Below the pieces are notes generated by a model, which saw only the letters and a program-made list of their open reading frames with translations, made no database searches and had not been told where the DNA came from. From Hydrogenophaga sp. (GTDB lineage: Bacteria; Pseudomonadota; Gammaproteobacteria; Burkholderiales; Burkholderiaceae_C), in contig NZ_JADMJO010000033.1 in assembly GCF_018780385.1 (NCBI RefSeq), forward strand, positions 62,001-126,000: a stretch of 64,000 nt of DNA. Reading direction: 5' to 3'. The translations under genes and the position numbers were made by a program. This document shows positions 47,702 to 57,414 of the stretch, one piece after another (the first letter of the stretch is position 1; each line of letters begins with the position of its first letter).

Positions 47702-48777
47702 GAGCCCGTGGATTCGCGCACGATCAGCCAGCGGTTGCCGCTCTTGACCATATCGAGCGTTTTGCGGCTGGTGACGTTGAGGGTATCGGAGGTGTAGTCC
47801 TGGCGAAACCGGGCGGTGGCCTTGTCAGCGTTGACCGTGACCTCCAGATCGCTCACGTCCACCCCGATGCGGGTGCGAGGTTCGATGCGGGCACGGCGAT
47901 CCGACTCCCAGGCCTTGCGGGCCTGGCCGCCGGGTGGAGCGAAGCTGCTGGCGTAGGCGCCAAGGTAGCCGCTCATGTCCTTGGAGGACCATGCGCCAGC
48001 CCAGGCGCGCACGGCCGCCTCGACTTCACGCTGGGCATCGGCCGCCACTGCGGGCGCAGGCGGTGCGGCGGCGGGGGCCGCAGCGGGGCTGGCCGGTTTG
48101 GTGACCGCCACCACGGGCGCCGGGCTGGTCGGTTTGGCCGCTGCCGGAGCGCTGGCAGGTGCCGCAGCCACCGAAGCCGCCGCAGCACCCGAGCGGGTGT
48201 CGGCGGCAAACAGGTTGCGGATCAGGCTGAGCTTGGGGGCCACCGCCGGGTTGGTGCCGTCAAGTTGCAGCGCCTTGCTGTAGGCCTGGCTGGCAAGTTT
48301 GGCGTACACATCGCCCAGGTTCTCGTGGGCGGTGGCGTAGCTCGGGTTGGTGCGGATCGCCATCTCGAGCGCGGCGCGCGCCTTGTCGAACTGGCTCTGG
48401 CCGGCGTAGAGCACGGCGAGGTTGTTGTAAGGCTCGGGCAGTTCGGGGAAGTCTTCGGTGAGCTTGCTGAAGGTGGTGATCGCGTCTTGTGTCTTGCCGC
48501 TCTCGGTGAGGATCACGCCCTTGAGGAAGCGCATCTGCGGATCGCGCGCCTTGCCCACCAGGTACTGATCGGCCTTGGACAGAGCCTCGGCCAGTTGGCC
48601 ACTGCGCAACAGGCGGTTGACTTCGGCGTACTCCTCGTTCTGCGCCATGGCCATCGACGTGCCCAGACCGATCGCCACAGCCACTGCCAGGCAGCGCAAA
48701 CGCGAGGCCATGCCGGAGCGAACCACGAAGGGAGAGGTACCACGCAGGGTGGTTTGAAGATTCACAGGGTGGGACAT
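47698..48777 (-). CDS. Exported TPR protein with C-terminal Cds6-like domain
   Basis: 359 residues: an N-terminal signal segment (LRCLAVAVAIGLGTSMAMAQ), TPR repeats (about 60-200, e.g. LPEPYNNLAVLYAGQSQFDKA), an Ala/Pro-rich linker, and a C-terminal NTF2-like domain similar in outline to that of the L,D-transpeptidase next door. Likely periplasmic and a partner of that enzyme (inference). ATG at 48777 is chosen; a second Met at 48711 directly before the signal sequence is an alternative start. First gene of the envelope operon; the 260-base gap to cysS must hold both divergent promoters. Confidence 0.82.
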   Translation of the reverse strand: MSHPVNLQTTLRGTSPFVVRSGMASRLRCLAVAVAIGLGTSMAMAQNEEYAEVNRLLRSGQLAEALSKADQYLVGKARDPQMRFLKGVILTESGKTQDAITTFSKLTEDFPELPEPYNNLAVLYAGQSQFDKARAALEMAIRTNPSYATAHENLGDVYAKLASQAYSKALQLDGTNPAVAPKLSLIRNLFAADTRSGAAAASVAAAPASAPAAAKPTSPAPVVAVTKPASPAAAPAAAPPAPAVAADAQREVEAAVRAWAGAWSSKDMSGYLGAYASSFAPPGGQARKAWESDRRARIEPRTRIGVDVSDLEVTVNADKATARFRQDYTSDTLNVTSRKTLDMVKSGNRWLIVRESTGS

Positions 48778-49037
48778 GGGACCTCGGAGAGCGAACCTGG
48801 GCCACCGAAAGTCGGTTGCATCCAGCGACACGTTGATCGAAGGCCCGATGTTGCATGGCACGCAGCATCGGGCTGGATATACTGGCGCATTGTATCTGAG
48901 GGGTCTGTTTCTCATGGCTGATCCAGACCGCCAGCAGCACCCCGCGTGGCCTGTGTGACACAGGTCGGCCGCACCAGTTGCCGCGTCAGGTTTTCCACCC
49001 CGTTTCGCCGCGCAGAACCCGTGCCCGCTTTCCCGAC

Positions 49038-50426
49038 ATGACCCTGAAAATCCACAACACGCTCACGCGCCGCCTGGAGGACTTCCAGCCCATCGAACCC
49101 GGTCATGTGCGCATGTACGTCTGCGGCATGACGATCTACGACCTGTGCCACATCGGCCACGCCCGCATGATGATGGCGTTTGACGTGGTGCAGCGCTGGC
49201 TGAAGGTGAGCGGCTACCGCGTGACCTACGTGCGCAACATCACCGACATCGACGACAAGATCATCAAACGCGCGGTCGAGCGCGGCATCACGCTGCGCGC
49301 CCTCACCGACGAGATGACCGCCGCCATGCACCAGGACATCGGCCTGCTGGGCATCGAACCCCCGAGTCTGGAGCCGCGCGCCACCGAGTACGTGCCGCAG
49401 ATGCTTTCGCTGATCGACACGCTGCAGCAGAAGGGTCTGGCCTACCAGGCCGACAACGGCGACGTGAACTTCGCGGTGCGCAAGTTCGAGGGCTACGGCA
49501 AGCTCTCCGGCAAGTCGCTCGACGATCTGCGTGCCGGCGAGCGCGTGGCCGTGGCCAGCGACAAGAACGACCCGCTGGACTTCGTGCTCTGGAAATCGGC
49601 CAAACCCGACGAGCCGGCCGAAGCTCAATGGGCCAGCGCTTACGGTGCGGGTCGCCCGGGCTGGCACATTGAATGCTCGGCCATGAGCTGCGCCACGCTG
49701 GGCGAGACCTTCGACATCCACGGCGGTGGCGCCGACCTGCAGTTTCCGCACCACGAAAACGAGATCGCCCAAAGCGAAGGCGCCACCGGCCAACCCCTGG
49801 CGCGCTTCTGGATGCACAACGGATTCGTGCGGGTGGACAACGAGAAGATGTCCAAGAGCCTGGGCAACTTCTTCACCATCCGCGAGGTGCTGGCCAAGTA
49901 CGACCCCGAAACGGTGCGCTTCTTCATCCTGCGAGCGCACTACCGCAGCGCGCTGAACTACAGCGATGTTCACCTGGACGACGCCCGTGGCGCGCTCAAA
50001 CGGCTTTACACCGCGTTGTCGCTGGTGCCGGCCGCGCCCAGGACCCAGATCGACTGGAGCCAACCGCACGCGCAGCGTTTTCGCGCCGCGATGGACGAGG
50101 ATTTCGGTACGCCCGAGGCGGTGGCCGTGCTGTTCGAGTTGGCCGGTGAGGTCAACCGCGGCAAGGACCCCGCGGTGGCGGGTTTGCTGAAAGCACTGGG
50201 CGGCACCTTGGGTCTGCTGCAGGCCGATCCTGCGACCTACCTGCAGGGCGGGGCAGGGTCGACCGACGGTCTGGATGAAGCAAGCATTGCCACGCAGATT
50301 GCCGCGCGCGTTGCCGCCAAGCAAGCCAAAGACTTCGCCGAGGCCGATCGCATCCGCAAGGTCTTGCTGGAGCAGGGCGTCGTGCTGAAGGACAGTCCTG
50401 CCGGCACCACCTGGGAACGCGCCTGA
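49038..50426 (+). CDS. cysS: Cysteinyl-tRNA synthetase
   Basis: Charges tRNA-Cys. 462 residues from ATG 49038, preferred because [12 protein letters not shown] is the standard family start; a longer frame from 48978 adds 20 Arg/Pro-rich residues. HIGH signature is present as CHIGHARM and KMSKS as [11 protein letters not shown]; the zinc ligands include CGMTIYD and [15 protein letters not shown] at about 48887 is a possible -10. Stop overlaps the next start as TGATG. Confidence 0.96.
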   Translation: MTLKIHNTLTRRLEDFQPIEPGHVRMYVCGMTIYDLCHIGHARMMMAFDVVQRWLKVSGYRVTYVRNITDIDDKIIKRAVERGITLRALTDEMTAAMHQDIGLLGIEPPSLEPRATEYVPQMLSLIDTLQQKGLAYQADNGDVNFAVRKFEGYGKLSGKSLDDLRAGERVAVASDKNDPLDFVLWKSAKPDEPAEAQWASAYGAGRPGWHIECSAMSCATLGETFDIHGGGADLQFPHHENEIAQSEGATGQPLARFWMHNGFVRVDNEKMSKSLGNFFTIREVLAKYDPETVRFFILRAHYRSALNYSDVHLDDARGALKRLYTALSLVPAAPRTQIDWSQPHAQRFRAAMDEDFGTPEAVAVLFELAGEVNRGKDPAVAGLLKALGGTLGLLQADPATYLQGGAGSTDGLDEASIATQIAARVAAKQAKDFAEADRIRKVLLEQGVVLKDSPAGTTWERA

Positions 50427-51076
50427 TGGCCACGACCATCCTGCCCGACGTGGGCCCCGATGCGCCCGACTACTGGTTGGAGGCCTGCCGCCACCTCATG
50501 AAGCGCGACCGCGTGATGAAGAAGCTCATCCCGCAGCACGGCGGCGTGAGCTTGCAGTCGCGCGGGGATGCGTTCGTGACGCTGGCGCGCAGCATCGTGG
50601 GACAGCAGATCTCGGTGAAGGCGGCGCAGTCGGTCTGGGACCGGTTTGCCGTGCTGCCCAAGAAGATGGTGCCCGCCCAGGTGCTCAAGCTCAAGGTCGA
50701 CGACATGCGCGCGGCCGGCTTGTCGGCCCGCAAGGTCGAGTACCTGGTGGACCTGGCGCTGCACTTTGCCAATGACCAGGTGCACGTGAAAGCTTGGGCG
50801 GAGATGGACGACGAGGCCATCATTGCCGAGCTGGTGGCCATCCGCGGCATTGGCCGCTGGACGGCCGAGATGTTCCTCATCTTCCACCTCATGCGGCCCA
50901 ACGTACTACCGCTGGACGACATTGGTCTGCAGAACGGCATCAGCCGCTGTTACTTTTCGGGGGAACCGGTGAGCCGCAGTGAAATCCGCGAAGTGGCGAG
51001 TTCATGGGCCCCTTTCAGCAGCGTCGCGACTTGGTATATTTGGCGCTCTCTCGACCCGGCCCCGGTCGCTTACTGA
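50426..51076 (+). CDS. DNA-3-methyladenine glycosylase, AlkA-type (HhH-GPD)
   Basis: Base-excision repair glycosylase removing alkylated purines. 216 residues, short form lacking the AlkA N-terminal domain. Helix-hairpin-helix [15 protein letters not shown] is followed by [10 protein letters not shown], carrying the catalytic aspartate. Coupled to cysS by TGATG overlap. Similar proteins in betaproteobacteria sit in the same cysS-accA context. Confidence 0.9.
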   Translation: MATTILPDVGPDAPDYWLEACRHLMKRDRVMKKLIPQHGGVSLQSRGDAFVTLARSIVGQQISVKAAQSVWDRFAVLPKKMVPAQVLKLKVDDMRAAGLSARKVEYLVDLALHFANDQVHVKAWAEMDDEAIIAELVAIRGIGRWTAEMFLIFHLMRPNVLPLDDIGLQNGISRCYFSGEPVSRSEIREVASSWAPFSSVATWYIWRSLDPAPVAY

Positions 51077-51179
51077 ACCCGATACGTCGTTGACACCCGC
51101 GCCCGATGCATTCGGGCCGTGGCCCGATGTCCTGATGACAGGACACTGGCTTCGCACCACAAGACCACAGGAGTCCACC

Positions 51180-52181
51180 TTGGCCAAAAAGAACTTTCTC
51201 GACTTCGAGCTGCCCATTGCCGAACTCGAAACCAAGATCGAGGAACTGCGCTACGTGCAGACGGAATCCGCAGTCGACATCTCCGAAGAAATCGAACAGC
51301 TCGCCGGCAAAAGCCTGCAGCTCACCAAAGACATCTACAGCAGCCTCACGCCGTGGCAGATCACCAAGATCGCGCGCCACGCCGACCGGCCCTACACGCT
51401 GGACTATGTGCGCGAGATTTTCACGCACTTCGTCGAGCTGCACGGCGACCGCCATTTCTCCGACGACCTGAGCATCGTCGGCGGCCTGGCCCGCTTCAAT
51501 GGCCAGCCCTGCATGGTGCTGGGCCATCAGAAAGGCCGCGACACGAAAGAGCGTGGCCTGCGCAACTTCGGCATGACCAAACCCGAGGGCTACCGCAAGG
51601 CGCTGCGCCTGATGAAGCTGGCCGAAAAATTCCGCCTGCCGGTCTTCACCTTTGTCGACACGCCCGGCGCGTACCCCGGCATCGACGCCGAAGAGCGCGG
51701 TCAGTCCGAAGCCATCGGCCGCAACATCTTCGAGATGGCGCAGCTCGAGGTGCCCATCATCTCCACCATCATTGGCGAAGGTGGCTCGGGCGGCGCACTG
51801 GCCATTTCCGTGGCCGACCAGGTGCTCATGCTGCAGTACTCGGTGTACTCGGTGATCAGCCCGGAAGGCTGCGCCTCCATCCTCTGGAAAACGAGCGACC
51901 GCGCCAGCGATGCGGCCGATGCGCTGGGGATCACCGCGCACCGCCTCAAGGCGCTGGGCCTGGTCGACAAGATCGTCAACGAGCCGGTGGGCGGTGCACA
52001 CCGCGACCACAAGCAGATGGCGGCTTTCCTCAAGCGCGCGCTGGGCGATGCGTGGCGCCAGGTGACCGACCTCAAGGTCAAGGAACTGGTGGACCGCCGC
52101 TATGCGCGCCTCAACAGCTATGGCCGCTACACCGACACCAAGGCCGACAGCAAGACCGACGCCAAGAGCGACAAGCGCTGA
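51180..52181 (+). CDS. accA: Acetyl-CoA carboxylase carboxyltransferase subunit alpha
   Basis: Alpha half of the carboxyltransferase that makes malonyl-CoA for fatty acid synthesis. 333 residues with [28 protein letters not shown] and [10 protein letters not shown]. The start is TTG at 51180, preceded by AGGAG with six-base spacing; no ATG fits the conserved [13 protein letters not shown] start. The Asp/Lys/Thr tail ([15 protein letters not shown]) is a lineage extension. TTTCAG-16-TATATT (51013-51040), inside the preceding gene, is a weak promoter candidate. Confidence 0.95.
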   Translation: MAKKNFLDFELPIAELETKIEELRYVQTESAVDISEEIEQLAGKSLQLTKDIYSSLTPWQITKIARHADRPYTLDYVREIFTHFVELHGDRHFSDDLSIVGGLARFNGQPCMVLGHQKGRDTKERGLRNFGMTKPEGYRKALRLMKLAEKFRLPVFTFVDTPGAYPGIDAEERGQSEAIGRNIFEMAQLEVPIISTIIGEGGSGGALAISVADQVLMLQYSVYSVISPEGCASILWKTSDRASDAADALGITAHRLKALGLVDKIVNEPVGGAHRDHKQMAAFLKRALGDAWRQVTDLKVKELVDRRYARLNSYGRYTDTKADSKTDAKSDKR

Positions 52182-52182
52182 C

Positions 52183-53157
52183 GTGACCCGCAGCACCGCA
52201 CCCGCCAACCCCTGCGAGCAGGCGTTGGCACGATGGTGCGAACGCTGCGCTCCCAAGCTGATGAAGGTGGCGGTGGCCTACAGCGCCGGCGCCGATTCCA
52301 CCGCCTTGCTGCTCGCTGCGCACCAACGGTGGCCCGCCCATGTGGTGGCACTGCATGTGCACCACGGCCTGCAGGCAGCGGGCGACGACTTTGAGCGTCA
52401 CGCCCGCCAGTTTTGCACGCAGCACGGCATTGCACTGCAAGTGGAGCATGTGCAGGCCGCGCACGAGCCCGGACAGAGCCCGGAAGACGCGGCGCGCCTG
52501 GCCCGGTATGCCGCGCTGGCGCGCATGGCCCGGGACGCCCGCGCCGATGGCGTGCTGCTCGGACAACACGCCGACGACCAGGCCGAGACACTGCTGCTCG
52601 CGCTGAGCCGCGGCGCAGGGCTGCCAGGAATGGCCTCCATGCCCGAACACTTCGAGCGCGCGGGCATGCGCTTCGGTCGGCCCTTGCTTGACGTGTCGGC
52701 CAGCGACTTGCGTGCGTGGTTGCTGGCGCAAGGACACGCCTTCATGGACGACCCCAGCAACACCGACACGCGCTTCACCCGCAACCGCATCCGTGCCCTG
52801 CTGATGCCCGCGTGGGAAGCCTGCTTTCCAGGATTTCGGCCCATGCTGGCGCGCAGTGCCCGCCACGCAGCGCAAGCACAGCGCTTGCTTGATGAGCTTG
52901 CTGCTCTGGATTTGTCGCACACCGGCATGCCACCGCAGATCGCGCGCTTGCAATCGCTCTCGCGCGATCGTCAGGCCAACGCGCTGCGCCACTGGCTGCG
53001 CACGAGCGCCGGTGTGGCCGCGGCCACCGCGCAGCTGGACGAGCTGCTCGATCAGATCGCAGACTGCAACACGCGTGGCCACCGCATCCACATCAAGGTG
53101 GGTCCGGGCCATGTGGAGCGCATCGGAGTGAGTCTCGGGTACACCCCCGCCCTATAA
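52183..53157 (+). CDS. tilS: tRNA(Ile)-lysidine synthetase
   Basis: Modifies cytidine 34 of tRNA-Ile to lysidine so that it reads AUA. 324 residues from a GTG two bases after the accA stop. The ATP-binding PP-loop reads S34-A-G-A-D-S39 instead of the usual SGGxDS, a conservative change of the second residue. HVHHGLQ, GQHADDQAETLLLALSRGAG and FMDDPSNTDTRFTRNRIR are otherwise normal. The stop codon TAA is part of a TATAAT that may serve lysC. Confidence 0.92.
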   Translation: MTRSTAPANPCEQALARWCERCAPKLMKVAVAYSAGADSTALLLAAHQRWPAHVVALHVHHGLQAAGDDFERHARQFCTQHGIALQVEHVQAAHEPGQSPEDAARLARYAALARMARDARADGVLLGQHADDQAETLLLALSRGAGLPGMASMPEHFERAGMRFGRPLLDVSASDLRAWLLAQGHAFMDDPSNTDTRFTRNRIRALLMPAWEACFPGFRPMLARSARHAAQAQRLLDELAALDLSHTGMPPQIARLQSLSRDRQANALRHWLRTSAGVAAATAQLDELLDQIADCNTRGHRIHIKVGPGHVERIGVSLGYTPAL

Positions 53158-53158
53158 T
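53153..53158 (+). promoter_or_regulatory. Candidate -10 element for lysC overlapping the tilS stop
   Basis: A perfect TATAAT 56 bases before the lysC start. No convincing -35 is visible at 16-18 bases upstream (sequence around 53130 is GAGTCT), so activity is uncertain. The hairpin GCCGGCGGCGCAGCCGGC-like sequence follows in the leader. Confidence 0.35.
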
Positions 53159-53213
53159 TGCGGGCTTTGCCCGGCGGCGCAGCCGGCGCTTCCAACCCAA
53201 CCAATCCAACCCG

Positions 53214-54494
53214 ATGGCCTTGATAGTTCACAAGTACGGCGGCACCTCCATGGGGTCGACCGAGCGCATCCGCAACGTCGCCAAACGCGTGGCCAAGTGG
53301 CACCGCGCCGGTCACCAGTTGGTCGTCGTGCCCAGTGCCATGAGCGGCGAGACCAACCGCCTGCTCGGTCTGGCCAAGGAACTCGCACCGAGCAAGGCCA
53401 CCACCGCCTACAGCCGCGAACTCGACATGCTGGCCTCCACCGGCGAGCAGGCTTCTTCGGCCCTGCTGGCCATCGCGCTGCAGGCCGAGGGTCTGGAGTC
53501 GGTGAGTTACGCCGGCTGGCAGGTGCCCATCAAGACCAACAGCGCTTTCACCAAGGCCCGCATCGAGTCGATTGACGATGTGCGTATCCGCGCCGACCTC
53601 ACGGCTGGCAAGGTCGTCATCGTCACCGGTTTCCAGGGCATCGATCCCGAAGGCCACATCACCACGCTGGGCCGTGGTGGCAGCGACACCTCGGCCGTGG
53701 CCGTGGCGGCCGCACTCAAGGCAGCCGAGTGCCTGATCTACACCGACGTGGATGGCGTCTACACCACCGACCCGCGCGTGGTGCCCGAAGCGCGCCGCCT
53801 CAAGCGAGTGAGCTTTGAAGAGATGCTGGAGATGGCCAGCATGGGCAGCAAGGTGCTGCAGATCCGTTCGGTGGAATTTGCTGGCAAGTACAAGGTGCCT
53901 TTGCGCGTGCTCTCCAGCTTCACGCCCTGGGACATCGACCTGAATGAAGAAGCCGCCTCCGGCACCCTGATCACTTTTGAGGAAGAAGAAACCATGGAAC
54001 AAGCCGTCGTTTCCGGCATCGCGTTCAACCGCGACGAAGCCAAGATCTCCGTGCTCGGCGTGCCCGACACCCCCGGCATCGCCTACCAGATTCTGGGGGC
54101 GGTGGCCGACGCCAACATCGAAGTCGACGTGATCATCCAGAACCTGAGCAAGGACGGCAAGACCGACTTCAGTTTCACGGTGCACCGCAACGATTTCCAG
54201 AAGACCATGGACCTGCTCAAGGCCAAGGTCGTGCCCGCACTGGGTGCCGCCGAGGTGGTGGGCGATGCGCGCATCTGCAAGGTCAGCATCGTGGGCATCG
54301 GCATGCGCAGCCATGTGGGCGTGGCCAGCCGCATGTTCAAGTGCCTGAGCACCGAGGGCATCAACATCCAGATGATCTCCACGTCCGAGATCAAGACCTC
54401 GGTGGTGATCGACGAGAAATACATGGAACTCGCCGTGCGTTCGCTGCACCGCGAATTCGACCTTGACCAGACCGCGGACACCATCACCGGCTGA
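53214..54494 (+). CDS. lysC: Aspartokinase
   Basis: Phosphorylates aspartate, the first step to lysine, threonine and methionine. 426 residues, monofunctional type: kinase domain with KYGGTSMG and GRGGSDTSAVAVAAAL, then two ACT domains (about 265-340 and 345-415) that bind feedback inhibitors. An in-frame internal start (EEETMEQAVVSG) is like the one used for a beta subunit in Bacillus-type enzymes, but use here is unproven. Confidence 0.96.
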   Translation: MALIVHKYGGTSMGSTERIRNVAKRVAKWHRAGHQLVVVPSAMSGETNRLLGLAKELAPSKATTAYSRELDMLASTGEQASSALLAIALQAEGLESVSYAGWQVPIKTNSAFTKARIESIDDVRIRADLTAGKVVIVTGFQGIDPEGHITTLGRGGSDTSAVAVAAALKAAECLIYTDVDGVYTTDPRVVPEARRLKRVSFEEMLEMASMGSKVLQIRSVEFAGKYKVPLRVLSSFTPWDIDLNEEAASGTLITFEEEETMEQAVVSGIAFNRDEAKISVLGVPDTPGIAYQILGAVADANIEVDVIIQNLSKDGKTDFSFTVHRNDFQKTMDLLKAKVVPALGAAEVVGDARICKVSIVGIGMRSHVGVASRMFKCLSTEGINIQMISTSEIKTSVVIDEKYMELAVRSLHREFDLDQTADTITG

Positions 54495-54547
54495 TGCCTC
54501 GGCCCAGAGGGAAGGCCAGGTGAGTTGAGGCATAATACGCAGCTTCC

Positions 54548-54640
54548 GGAGCGATGACCGAGTGGCCGAAGGTGCTCCCCTGCTAAGGGAGTATGGGGTG
54601 TAGAGCCTCATCGAGGGTTCGAATCCCTCTCGCTCCGCCA
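54548..54640 (+). tRNA. tRNA-Ser (anticodon GCT)
   Basis: 93 bases with encoded CCA. Acceptor stem GGAGCGA pairs with TCGCTCC, discriminator G, then CCA. Anticodon stem CTCCC/GGGAG encloses CTGCTAA, giving anticodon GCT. A long variable arm (TATGGGGTGTAGAGCCTCA) marks it as a class II serine tRNA, and GGGTTCGAATCCC is the T arm. Confidence 0.97.
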
Positions 54641-54646
54641 GACACC

Positions 54647-54678
54647 AAGCCCCACCGCCATTGGCTGTGGGGCTTTTT
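54647..54678 (+). terminator. Terminator after tRNA-Ser
   Basis: AAGCCCCAC and GTGGGGCTT form a 9-bp stem with an 11-base loop, followed by TTTTT. Placed seven bases after the tRNA CCA end. Confidence 0.88.
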
Positions 54679-54733
54679 CACGTCCGGCCCAGGCCACGTG
54701 CCGCTGTATGACCGCCAAGCAAGGACCCCTGCG

Positions 54734-56482
54734 ATGACCGCTTCCCTCGCGCCCGCCGACCAGATGCAGCTGGCCGTGCACTTCCATTCGCAAGGCCAGC
54801 TCGACAGCGCCCGGACGTTGTACGAGGGTGTGCTGCGCCAGATTCCCAACGACTTCGGCGTGCGTTACCACCTGGGGCTGCTCGAGTCGCAGGCTGGTGA
54901 TGTGGAGCGCGCTGCGGTTCACTTCGGCCGTGCGGCGCAGGCCAACCCGCACAACGCCGACGCACAGAACAACCTGGCGTTCACCTTGCAGCAACTGGGC
55001 CGAGAAGCCGAGGCGCTGGTGGCCTACGAGCAGGCGCAGGCGCTGCGGCCTGACGATGCCGACATCGCGATCAACCTGGGCCTGTTGCACAAGCAGTTGC
55101 AGCAACTGCCGCAGGCCCTGGCCTGCCTTGAGCGCGCGCTGCAGGCGCATCCGCGGCATGTCGCGCTGCTGTGCAACCGGGGCAACGTGTTGCAGCTGCT
55201 GGGTCGGCAGACCGATGCGCTGGCCAGCTACGAGCAGGCGCTGGCGGTGGAACCCGACAACCCGGTGGTGCTGTGCAACTTCAGCAACGCACTGGGCGAA
55301 CTGGCACGCTACGAAGAAGCCCTGGCCAGCGCCGAGCGAGCCACCCGTGCCCACCCCGCACACGCCCAGGCCTGGGTCGAGCGGGGCGGTGCGCTCAAGC
55401 TGCTGGACCGCACGGACGAGGCGGTGGCGAGTTTCGAGAGAGCCCTCGCGCTTCAGCCCGACATGGTGCAGGCCCACACCAGCCTGGCGGCCACCGTGCT
55501 CAGCGACAGCGTGGACACGCCACGCGTGATCGAGACCGGGCGCAGGAGCCTCGCGGTGTACTTGCAAACCACGTGGCAGTCGCCCCGGCTTCGACACACG
55601 GGTGTGAGCTTCAGCACCTTCAAGCTCAAGCACGATGTGCAACAGGCGCGCTGGCTGCAGCAGCACGGTCATGACGTGCCGGGCCTGGCCGGCTTCCTCA
55701 AGACCGGCGAGGCCTTGTTGAAACAGGTGCAGGACGCCGCAACGACCCGTGCCGTGCGTGTCTCCCCCGTCGAGCTCGCACGCATGCAGGCGTATCTCGG
55801 CGCCAGCTGGTTGCACGCCATGCCGTCGATGCCCGATGTGCTCAACCCGGACAACGACTGGCGCGCGCTCGAAGAGGCCTACCTGGCCGGCACGCCCGAG
55901 ATTTTGACCATTGACAACTTCCTCACGGAGACCGCGCTCAAGGCCTTCCAGGATTTCGCGCACGCCTCGCGCGTGTGGCACGGCGAGTACGCCAACAGCT
56001 ACCTGGGCGCCTTCGCCAACCGCGGTTTCAACAGCCCGCTGCACCTGCAACTGGCCCGCGAGCTCAAGCAACGCATGCCCCGCGTGTTCCAGGACTACCT
56101 GCTCACGCAGCTATGGGGCTTCAAGTACGAGCCCGCGGTCACGCGCGGCATCAACGTGCACGCCGATTTCGCCAAGGTCAACCTGAACTTCTGGATTGCC
56201 CCCAGCGAACACAACCTCGACCCCGACAGTGGTGGGCTGAAGGTGTACGACGCGCCCGCACCCGAAGACTGGACCTTCGAGCAATACAACATCGACAGCA
56301 CGCGGATCTACAGCTTCCTGCAGCAACACGAGGCGAAGTGCGTCACCGTGCCGCACCGCTGCAACCGTGCCGTGCTGTTCAACTCGGCGCTGTTTCACGA
56401 AACGGACACCATCCGTTTTGTCGACAGCTACGAGAGCCGCCGCGTCAACATGACTTACCTCTTTGGCCGACAGTTGCGCTGA
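54734..56482 (+). CDS. TPR protein with C-terminal 2-oxoglutarate/Fe(II) oxygenase-like domain
   Basis: 582 residues. About eight TPR units fill residues 10-270 (e.g. ADAQNNLAFTLQQLGREAEA). The C-terminal 200 residues match the fold of putative 2OG-Fe(II) oxygenases: iron ligands H476-A-D478 in INVHADFAKVNLNFWI and distal H555 in LFHETDTIRF, with an arginine in ESRRVNMTYLF to bind 2-oxoglutarate. It may hydroxylate a protein or small molecule; the substrate is unknown. AAGGA lies eight bases before ATG 54734; the frame upstream runs through the tRNA and is not coding. The next gene follows without a gap. Confidence 0.8.
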   Translation: MTASLAPADQMQLAVHFHSQGQLDSARTLYEGVLRQIPNDFGVRYHLGLLESQAGDVERAAVHFGRAAQANPHNADAQNNLAFTLQQLGREAEALVAYEQAQALRPDDADIAINLGLLHKQLQQLPQALACLERALQAHPRHVALLCNRGNVLQLLGRQTDALASYEQALAVEPDNPVVLCNFSNALGELARYEEALASAERATRAHPAHAQAWVERGGALKLLDRTDEAVASFERALALQPDMVQAHTSLAATVLSDSVDTPRVIETGRRSLAVYLQTTWQSPRLRHTGVSFSTFKLKHDVQQARWLQQHGHDVPGLAGFLKTGEALLKQVQDAATTRAVRVSPVELARMQAYLGASWLHAMPSMPDVLNPDNDWRALEEAYLAGTPEILTIDNFLTETALKAFQDFAHASRVWHGEYANSYLGAFANRGFNSPLHLQLARELKQRMPRVFQDYLLTQLWGFKYEPAVTRGINVHADFAKVNLNFWIAPSEHNLDPDSGGLKVYDAPAPEDWTFEQYNIDSTRIYSFLQQHEAKCVTVPHRCNRAVLFNSALFHETDTIRFVDSYESRRVNMTYLFGRQLR

Positions 56483-57397
56483 ATGGCCTTGACCACCCCT
56501 CCTGCCGCGGCCTTGAGCCGCTTCGCATTCGCCACCCTGTTGCTCATCGCCCTGATGATGGGCGCCAACCATGTGGCGGCCCGTCTGGCCTTCGACAATG
56601 GTGTGAGTGTGGCCACCGCGGTGGTGTTCCGCAGCGGTGTCACGGCCCTGGTGGTCGGCTTGCTTCTGCTGCTGTACCGCGTGCCGGTGCGTCTGCAGGC
56701 GCGCCACCGCAAGGCCCTGGTCTCCATCGGTCTGTTGGTGGGTGTGCAGAGCCTGTGTCTCTATGCCTCGGTGGCGCGGTTGCCGGTGGCGCTGGCCTTG
56801 TTGGCCTTCAACACCTATCCGCTGTGGACGGCGCTGTGGGCGCGCGTGGTTTACGGGCAGCGGCCACAGCCACGCGTGTTGCGTGCCATGCCGGTGATGC
56901 TGCTCGGCCTGGCGCTGGCGCTCGATGTGTCGGGCGCGGCCTCCGGGCTGGGCGCCTCGGGGCACTGGGCGCAGATCGGCGTGGGGGTGGCATTTGCCCT
57001 GACGGCGGCGGCCACCTTTGGTCTGGCCCTCGTGATCACACAGCACGAGACCGAGGGTCTCGACGGTCGCCTGCGCACTGCCACCACCATGTCCATCGTG
57101 GGTGTCATGGCCCTGATCGCCTGTGGCTTGCAGGGCGGCCTGGCGTTGCCGCAAGCCCCGATGGGCTGGTGGGGGCTGTTCGGCTTGACGGTGCTCTACG
57201 GGACGGCTTTCACCATCATGTTCACCGTGTTGCCCAAGCTCGGTGTGGTGGGCAACTCGGCCATCATGAACATCGAACCCATCTTCGCGCTGGTGCTGGC
57301 GTGGGCGATCCTGGGGCAGTCGATTGCAGCGGTGCAGGTGGCGGGCGGTCTGCTGGTGGTGGCCACGGTCATGTGGCTGGGGTTGCGAAAAGCCTGA
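56483..57397 (+). CDS. EamA-family (DMT superfamily) transporter
   Basis: 304 residues with ten predicted membrane helices in two EamA repeats (first about 12-140, second about 160-303); conserved AFNTYPLWTALWARVVYGQ ends the first repeat and NIEPIFALVLAWAILGQS lies in the second. Such proteins export amino acids or metabolites; substrate unknown. The start ATG follows the oxygenase stop directly. Confidence 0.88.
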   Translation: MALTTPPAAALSRFAFATLLLIALMMGANHVAARLAFDNGVSVATAVVFRSGVTALVVGLLLLLYRVPVRLQARHRKALVSIGLLVGVQSLCLYASVARLPVALALLAFNTYPLWTALWARVVYGQRPQPRVLRAMPVMLLGLALALDVSGAASGLGASGHWAQIGVGVAFALTAAATFGLALVITQHETEGLDGRLRTATTMSIVGVMALIACGLQGGLALPQAPMGWWGLFGLTVLYGTAFTIMFTVLPKLGVVGNSAIMNIEPIFALVLAWAILGQSIAAVQVAGGLLVVATVMWLGLRKA

Positions 57398-57414
57398 AGG
57401 CCGCAGCGCCGGGC

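Noticed and set aside
51015-52256. 413-codon antisense frame over accA
   Set aside because: accA is a certain gene on the other strand and the translation has no family features.
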